The position numbers and the translations under genes were made by a program. Shown here piece by piece: positions 59,215 to 64,000 of a DNA stretch of 64,000 nt (positions are counted from its first letter, which is position 1; every line of letters starts with the position of its first letter). Source of the stretch: Streptomyces pyxinae (GTDB lineage: Bacteria; Actinomycetota; Actinomycetes; Streptomycetales; Streptomycetaceae); contig NZ_JANUGQ010000013.1 in NCBI RefSeq assembly GCF_024756275.1, positions 144,088 to 208,087 on the forward strand. Direction: 5' to 3'. A model generated the notes under the pieces. The model searched no databases. It saw only the letters and a program-made list of their open reading frames with translations, and had not been told where the DNA came from.

Positions 59215-60642
59215 CTACGTCAGACTCTCCCCGATGTGGTGCACCCGGACGAGATTGGTGGTCCCGGCCATCCCCGGCGGCGAACCGGCCGTGATCACCA
59301 CCAGGTCGCCCTTGCGGCACCGTCCGATCCGCAGCAGTTGCTCGTCCACCTGGGCGACCATGGCGTCCGTCGAGTCCACCTGCGGGCCCAGGAACGCCTC
59401 CACGCCCCAGGAGAGGCTGAGCTGCGCCCGGGTCGCCGGGTCCGGAGTGAAGGCGAGCAGCGGAATGGGGGAACGGTAGCGGGAGAGCCGCTTCACGGTG
59501 TCCCCGGACTGGGTGAAGGCGACCAGCAGGGTGGCACCGAGGAAGTCGCCCATCTCGGCCGCAGCCCTGGCCACCGCGCCGCCCTGGGTGCGGGGCTTGC
59601 TGCGCTCGGTGAGCGGCGGCAGTCCCCGGGCGAGCAGATCCTCCTCGGCGGCGGTCACGATCCGGCTCATCGTGCGGACCGTCTCCACCGGGTAGCGGCC
59701 CACGCTGGTCTCGCCGGAGAGCATCACCGCGTCGGTGCCGTCGAGCACCGCGTTGGCCACGTCGGAGGCCTCGGCGCGGGTGGGACGGGAGTTGTCGATC
59801 ATCGAGTCCAGCATCTGGGTGGCGACGATGACCGGCTTGGCGTTCCGCTTGGCCAGCTTGACGGCGCGCTTCTGGACGACCGGCACCCGCTCCAGCGGCA
59901 TCTCCACGCCGAGGTCGCCCCGGGCCACCATGATGCCGTCGAAGGCGGCCACGATGCCCTCGATGTTCTCGACCGCCTGCGGCTTCTCGATCTTGGCGAT
60001 CACCGGGATCCGCCGGCCCTCCTCGTCCATCACCCGGTGGACGTCCTCGATGTCCCGGCCGCTGCGGACGAAGGAGAGCGCGATCAGATCGGCGCCGGTG
60101 CGCAGGGCCCAGCGGAGGTCCGCCACGTCCTTCTCGGAGAGGGCGGGCACCGAGACCGCGACCCCGGGCAGATTGAGCCCCTTGTGGTCCGAGACCATGC
60201 CGCCCTCGGCCACCCGGGTGCGCACCCGGGGCCCCTCGACGGCGATCACGTCCAGCGCCACCCGGCCGTCGTCCACCAGGATCCGTTCCCCGGGCGCCAG
60301 ATCGCCGGCCAGGCCCCGGTAGGTGGTGCCGCACAGGTGCCGGTCGCCCTCGACCGGCTCCACGGTGATGGTGAACTCGTCCCCGCGTTCAAGGAGTACG
60401 GGCCCCTCGCGGAACCGCCCGAGGCGGATCTTCGGGCCTTGAAGGTCCGCGAGGACGCCCACGCTGCGGCCGGTCTCGTCGGCGGCTTTGCGTACGTGCT
60501 GGTAGCGCTCCTCGTGATCGGCGTGGCCGCCGTGGCTGAGGTTGAGGCGGGCGACGTCCATCCCGGCTTCGACCAGTGCCTTGATCTGGTCGTACGTGCC
60601 GGAGGCGGGGCCCAGGGTGCAGACGATTTTGGCTCGGCGCAT
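59215..60642 (-). CDS. pyk: Pyruvate kinase
   Basis: 475 residues, normal length for the family. It transfers phosphate from phosphoenolpyruvate to ADP at the end of glycolysis. Motifs: RRAKIVCTLGPAS, MDVARLNLSHG (nucleotide/K+ site), VIAKIEKPQAVENIEG (catalytic Lys), MVARGDLGVEMP (Mg2+ and PEP site), TQMLDSMIDNSRPTRAEASD and DAVMLSGETSVGRYPVE. A C-terminal allosteric domain (about 355-475) is complete. The ATG at 60642 lacks a ribosome site and has TAGGCT 6 nt upstream. Confidence 0.97.
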   Translation of the reverse strand: MRRAKIVCTLGPASGTYDQIKALVEAGMDVARLNLSHGGHADHEERYQHVRKAADETGRSVGVLADLQGPKIRLGRFREGPVLLERGDEFTITVEPVEGDRHLCGTTYRGLAGDLAPGERILVDDGRVALDVIAVEGPRVRTRVAEGGMVSDHKGLNLPGVAVSVPALSEKDVADLRWALRTGADLIALSFVRSGRDIEDVHRVMDEEGRRIPVIAKIEKPQAVENIEGIVAAFDGIMVARGDLGVEMPLERVPVVQKRAVKLAKRNAKPVIVATQMLDSMIDNSRPTRAEASDVANAVLDGTDAVMLSGETSVGRYPVETVRTMSRIVTAAEEDLLARGLPPLTERSKPRTQGGAVARAAAEMGDFLGATLLVAFTQSGDTVKRLSRYRSPIPLLAFTPDPATRAQLSLSWGVEAFLGPQVDSTDAMVAQVDEQLLRIGRCRKGDLVVITAGSPPGMAGTTNLVRVHHIGESLT

Positions 60643-60648
60643 GAGTCG

Positions 60649-60654
60649 AGCCTA
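60649..60654 (-). promoter_or_regulatory. -10 element of leaderless pyk promoter
   Basis: TAGGCT, 6 nt before the pyk ATG. A short inverted repeat CTTGT-TG-ACAAG (60716-60727) about 65 bp further upstream may be an operator. Confidence 0.5.
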
Positions 60655-60831
60655 GGGCTTACCGACCGGTAGGACGTCGGCTCCGGGCGACTGCCCAACG
60701 ACCAGAGGATGAAAGCTTGTTGACAAGTGTTTACGTGTGCGGGGAGATGCTCCGATGAGCGCACCGGAACACTCCCGAAATGCCGCCGGAACGCCCCCGG
60801 AACACCGCCCCGCACCCCGCGCCCGGGTCGG

Positions 60832-61602
60832 CTACAGCTTCGGCGGGTGCATGGTGAAGCGGGCGTTCACCTGGGCGGTGACGGTCTGGCGCTGGGGCTC
60901 CAGATCGAGCGCGGGGGCCGCTTCGGCCGCCGCCCCCGCGAAGGCCATCCGGGCGGAGCCGGGGGCCGGGGGCCCGGCGTACGGGACGGCGTTCTCCGCG
61001 CCCAGGTCGGCCAGCTCCACCAGGGCGGCCAGCTCGGTGCCGAGCGCCCCGGCGTACTCGCGGGCCCGCTGCACCGCCTCCCGTACCGCCTGGCGGCGCG
61101 CCTCGGCATGGGCCGGTGAGTCCGGGCGCAGCCCCCACCAGGGGCCGTCCACCTGGACCAGCTCCAGGTCCGCGAGCCGGGTGGTCAGCTCCCCGAGGGC
61201 GGTGAAGTCGGCCAGTTCGGCGGAGATGTGGACGCGCCCCTGGTACGCGCGCACCCGTTCGCCCTTGCCGTGCCGGGTGAGCTGGGGGCTGATCGAGAAC
61301 GCCCCGGTCTCCAGCTTCTCCACCGCGTCGCCGTAGGACTTCACCAGTTCCAGGGCGGCGGTGTTGCGGCGGGTCAGGTCCTCCAGGGCGGTGCGGCGGT
61401 CGGTGCCCCGGGCGCTGACGGTGATCCCGATCCGGGCGACCTCGGGGTCCACCTCGATCAGGGCCTCGCCGCGCACGGCCACCCGCGGCGACCGGGCGGT
61501 GCCGTACGGCAGTTCGGCACCGCCGGCCGGATCCGGTGCCAGGGGGCCGCCGGTAGCGGGCCGGTCGGCAAACGGTCCGTCGGGGAACGGTTCGTCGGTC
61601 AT
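60832..61602 (-). CDS. SIMPL domain-containing protein
   Basis: 256 residues. A hydrophilic N-terminus (1-38) is followed by a SIMPL/DUF541 domain: RVAVRGEALIEVDPEVARIGITVSARG, ALEDLTRRNTAALELVKSYG, ISPQLTRHGKGERVRAYQGRVHI and REAVQRAREYAGALG (in part). Relatives are bacterial proteins of unclear function, some periplasmic; this one has no signal peptide. The ATG at 61602 has AAGGAG about 9 nt upstream. Confidence 0.9.
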   Translation of the reverse strand: MTDEPFPDGPFADRPATGGPLAPDPAGGAELPYGTARSPRVAVRGEALIEVDPEVARIGITVSARGTDRRTALEDLTRRNTAALELVKSYGDAVEKLETGAFSISPQLTRHGKGERVRAYQGRVHISAELADFTALGELTTRLADLELVQVDGPWWGLRPDSPAHAEARRQAVREAVQRAREYAGALGTELAALVELADLGAENAVPYAGPPAPGSARMAFAGAAAEAAPALDLEPQRQTVTAQVNARFTMHPPKL

Positions 61603-61930
61603 GCGGTGGCTCCTTCACAACAGTGCTCGGAACGACAGGACAGCGGAACAGCGGTACGGCTGGACGGTGGAGCGATGGAACTGCGGGAGTGCGGGACGAC
61701 GGGACTGCGAGACGGCGGGACGGCGGGACAGCGGGACAGCGGTGCGTGGAACGCCCGGGGACGGAGACGGGAATCGGTCACCCGATCGCAACCCGGGGGG
61801 ACTATTGCACTCCCCTACCCCTGCGCCAGAATCTACGCGCGTTGTGGACACGAGGGATTGTCCGCGCGACGGGGCCGCCGGGACATCTCCGGACCGGCTC
61901 CGAAGGAAACACCGGTACGAAGGAGTACAC
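61603..61930. repeat. Intergenic tract of 8-10 bp GGGACAGCG-type repeats
   Basis: 328-bp divergent region. Between about 61634 and 61752 the plus strand is a run of GGACAGCGG, GGGACGAC, GGGACTGC and GGGACGGC units. The remainder to the nucleotidase has an AAGGAG site just before 61931 and no supported gene. Confidence 0.6.
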
Positions 61931-63727
61931 ATGCCGCTGAATCGCAGGACGTTCCTGGAGCGCTCCGCCGCCGCGGGCGCGGGCGCCGCCGTCGCGGGCA
62001 CGGCCGCCGCCGCTCCCGCCGCGGCGCGGGACCACGGGCGTCCGCCGCGGCGCTACGCCTTCACCGTGATGGGCACCACCGATCTGCACGGGAACGTCTT
62101 CAACTGGGACTACTTCACCGACCAGGAGTTCGACGACAAGGCCCACAACGACGTCGGCCTCGCCAAGATCTCCACCCTGGTGAACCGGGTCCGCCGGGAG
62201 AAGGGCCGCCGCAACACCCTGTTGATCGACGCGGGCGACACCATCCAGGGCACCCAGCTCTCGTACTACTACGCCAAGGTCGACCCGATCACCGCCCGGC
62301 GCGGCCCGGTCCACCCGATGGCTCAGGCGATGAACGCCATCGGCTACGACGCCGCCGCGCTCGGCAACCACGAGTTCAACTACGGCATACCGGTACTGCG
62401 GAAGTTCCAGGAGCAGTGCGACTTCCCGCTGCTCGGCGCCAACGCGCTGGACGCGAAGACCCTGCGGCCGGCCTTCCCGCCGTACAGCGTGCACCGGCTG
62501 CGCACCCCCTGCGGGCAGGACGTCCGGGTGGCGGTGCTCGGCCTCACCAACCCGGGCATCGCCCTCTGGGACAAGGCGAACGTCAGCGGCAAGATGGTCT
62601 TCCCCGGCCTGGAGGAGCAGGCCGCGAAGTGGGTGCCCCGGCTGCGCTCGATGGGCGCCGACGTGGTGATCGTCTCGGCCCACTCCGGCTCCAGCGGCAC
62701 CTCCTCGTACGGCGATCAGCTACCGTACGTGGAGAACGCCGCCGCCCTGGTGGCCGAGCGGGTGCCGGGGATCGACGCCATTCTGGTGGGCCACGCGCAC
62801 ACCGAGATCCCGGAGTACCGGGTGGCCAACAAGGCGACCGGCAAGGAGGTCGTGCTCTCCGAACCGCTCAAGTGGGGGCAGCGGCTGACCCTGTTCGACT
62901 TCGAGCTGGTCCGGGAGCGGGGCCGCTGGACGGTCGAGAAGGTCACGGCGAAGGTGCTGAACTCCAACACCGTCCCGGAGGACCCGGCGATCACCCGGCT
63001 GCTCGGGGACGAGCACCGCAAGGTCGTCGCCTACGTCAACCAGACCATCGGCACCTCGGTCGCGGCCATGAGCACCGCCGACGCCCCCTGGAAGGACGAG
63101 CCGATCATCGACCTGATCAGCCATGTCCAGGCCGAGACGGTGAAGGCGGCGCTGGCCGGCGGCGCGTACGCCGGGCTGCCGGTGCTCTCCCAGGCGTCCT
63201 GCTTCTCCCGTACGGCGCGGATCCCGGCCGGGCAGGTCACCATCAAGGACGCGGCCGGGCTCTACCCGTTCGAGAACACCCTGGAGGCCCGGCTGCTCAC
63301 CGGGGCCCAGCTCAAGGACTACCTGGAGTTCTCGGCCCGGTACTACGTGCGGACCCCGGCCGGCGCCCCGGTGGACACGGCGAAGCTCACCAACGCCGAG
63401 AACACCCCGGACTACAACTACGACGCGGTGTACGGGCTCTCGTACGAGATCGACATCGCCCGCCCGGCCGGCTCCCGGATCACCGGCCTCAGCCACGCGG
63501 GCAAGCCGGTCGACCCGGCGGCCCGGTTCGTGCTGGCGGTCAACAACTACCGGGCCAGTGGCGGCGGGGCGTTCCCGCATGTCGCCACCGCCCAGCAGCT
63601 CTGGTCCAACTCGGAGGAGATCCGGAACACCATCATCCAGTGGGTGCGGGCGAAGGGCACCGTCGACCCGGCCGCCTTCGCCTCGGTCGAGTGGCGGCTC
63701 ACCCGCGACGGGGTCCCGGTCTTCTGA
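61931..63727 (+). CDS. Tat-exported bifunctional metallophosphatase/5'-nucleotidase
   Basis: 598 residues. LNRRTFLERSAAAGAGAAVAG (about 3-23) is a twin-arginine signal. The calcineurin-like metallophosphatase domain has GTTDLHGN, IDAGDTIQG, LGNHEFNYG, VSAHSG and GHAHTEIP, giving the five metal-binding blocks. The C-terminal 5'-nucleotidase domain (about 360-590) has FSRTARIPAGQVTIKDAAGLYPFENTL (in part) and NNYRASGGGAFP for nucleobase stacking. It dephosphorylates extracellular nucleotides for phosphate and nucleoside scavenging. The ATG has AAGGAG 6-11 nt upstream. Confidence 0.95.
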   Translation: MPLNRRTFLERSAAAGAGAAVAGTAAAAPAAARDHGRPPRRYAFTVMGTTDLHGNVFNWDYFTDQEFDDKAHNDVGLAKISTLVNRVRREKGRRNTLLIDAGDTIQGTQLSYYYAKVDPITARRGPVHPMAQAMNAIGYDAAALGNHEFNYGIPVLRKFQEQCDFPLLGANALDAKTLRPAFPPYSVHRLRTPCGQDVRVAVLGLTNPGIALWDKANVSGKMVFPGLEEQAAKWVPRLRSMGADVVIVSAHSGSSGTSSYGDQLPYVENAAALVAERVPGIDAILVGHAHTEIPEYRVANKATGKEVVLSEPLKWGQRLTLFDFELVRERGRWTVEKVTAKVLNSNTVPEDPAITRLLGDEHRKVVAYVNQTIGTSVAAMSTADAPWKDEPIIDLISHVQAETVKAALAGGAYAGLPVLSQASCFSRTARIPAGQVTIKDAAGLYPFENTLEARLLTGAQLKDYLEFSARYYVRTPAGAPVDTAKLTNAENTPDYNYDAVYGLSYEIDIARPAGSRITGLSHAGKPVDPAARFVLAVNNYRASGGGAFPHVATAQQLWSNSEEIRNTIIQWVRAKGTVDPAAFASVEWRLTRDGVPVF

Positions 63728-63802
63728 CCCCGGCCGCAGGAGGAGTTCCGACTCCGGCCGTACGGGGCGTTCCCGTCCCGGCCGTACGGGAAGTCCCGCC
63801 GC

Positions 63803-64000
63803 TCAGCAGGTTCTGAGCGGCACCAGTGGAGGCGCCTGGCCGGGAACGGCGGGCGCCTCCCCCCGGTCGAGACCGAAGCTGGTGAAGGCGGTCCGGCCCG
63901 GCAGGGGATACGGCTCCGTGCCGGTGAGCGCGTTGAGGATGGTGGCGCTCCGCCAGGCGGCGAGGCCCAGATCGGGCGCGCCCACGCCATGGGTGTGGGT
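63803..64000 (-). CDS. Probable L-ornithine/L-lysine N-hydroxylase, C-terminal end (runs off window)
   Basis: Only the last 65 residues are inside the window. They read THTHGVGAPDLGLAAWRSAT, then ILNALTGTEPYPLPGRTAFTSFG and a short tail. The HGV...LGLAAWRSATILN pattern is that of the C-terminus of SidA/IucD-type flavin N-monooxygenases, which hydroxylate ornithine or lysine side chains for hydroxamate siderophores. If correct, a siderophore cluster may continue past base 64000. It converges on the nucleotidase; the 75-bp gap holds CCGGCCGTACGGG twice. Confidence 0.6.
   Translation of the reverse strand, partial: THTHGVGAPDLGLAAWRSATILNALTGTEPYPLPGRTAFTSFGLDRGEAPAVPGQAPPLVPLRTC

Noticed and set aside
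58900..59300. Integrated element at the tRNA gene
   Set aside because: No integrase, no repeated tRNA 3' end and no compositional change are seen; flanks are ordinary core genes.

Overview
This 64 kb window is chromosomal DNA of a Streptomyces or very close relative. Three things point there: very high G+C with strongly G/C-biased third codon positions, frequent GTG starts with 4-bp start/stop overlaps, and the gene content. The content includes a long chaplin with a sortase signal, TerC/TerD proteins, an ANTAR regulator, a mycothiol-dependent isomerase-type protein and a Tat-exported 5'-nucleotidase. The set uvrC, uvrA, uvrB, coaE, rpsA, polA, liv operon, ANTAR regulator and pyk is a conserved core-chromosome block of this genus. 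I see no integrase, transposase, prophage, CRISPR array or biosynthetic cluster. Interest lies in small coupled operons and repeat tracts between core genes.

Layout. 1-4.2 kb: 5' end of uvrC; a translationally coupled pair encoding a secreted anchored protein and a papain-like protease, divergent from an HTH regulator; and a Rieske protein. 4.5-9.2 kb: uvrA, a maleylpyruvate isomerase-family protein and a metallo-beta-lactamase-fold hydrolase. 9.4-13.6 kb: terC behind a likely Mn2+ (yybP-ykoY) riboswitch, a TerD/FtsK-like fusion and terD. 13.7-22 kb: uvrB, MHYT sensor, ogt, cupin, psuG-psuK, a uridine-kinase-like protein with a broken P-loop, and a long chaplin. 22.2-27.1 kb: an operon of SNF2 helicase, a 209-codon ORF of 13-residue repeats, and a SWIM zinc-finger protein, with ATGA overlaps at both junctions. 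27.4-36.5 kb: DUF6343, TPR, coaE, PAC2, rpsA, methyltransferase and hrpB. 36.6-48.4 kb: secreted transglycosylase, DUF4184 membrane protein, polA, FdhF/YdeP oxidoreductase, thioesterase and secreted Xaa-Pro peptidase. 49.4-55.4 kb: complete livKHMGF operon. 55.5-64 kb: CGNR regulator divergent from an epoxide-hydrolase-like enzyme, secreted hydrolase, pdtaR-type regulator, an atypical tRNA, pyk, SIMPL protein, 5'-nucleotidase, and the 3' end of a probable ornithine/lysine N-hydroxylase.

How the parts work together. uvrA, uvrB and uvrC with polA supply nucleotide excision repair and gap filling, and ogt adds direct alkyl reversal. The liv genes form one ABC importer with a repeat tract separating the binding-protein gene from the membrane and ATPase genes. 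psuG and psuK interconvert and salvage pseudouridine.

Two patterns run through the window. At least eight genes (uvrC, uvrB, coaE, pyk, ogt, cupin, isomerase, MBL hydrolase) have a TANNNT hexamer 6-8 nt before the start and no good ribosome site, so they look leaderless. Short G/C-rich tandem repeats (9, 15, 17, 21, 22 and 39 bp units) fill many intergenic gaps and enter two reading frames. All calls come from reading the sequence; no database search was run.
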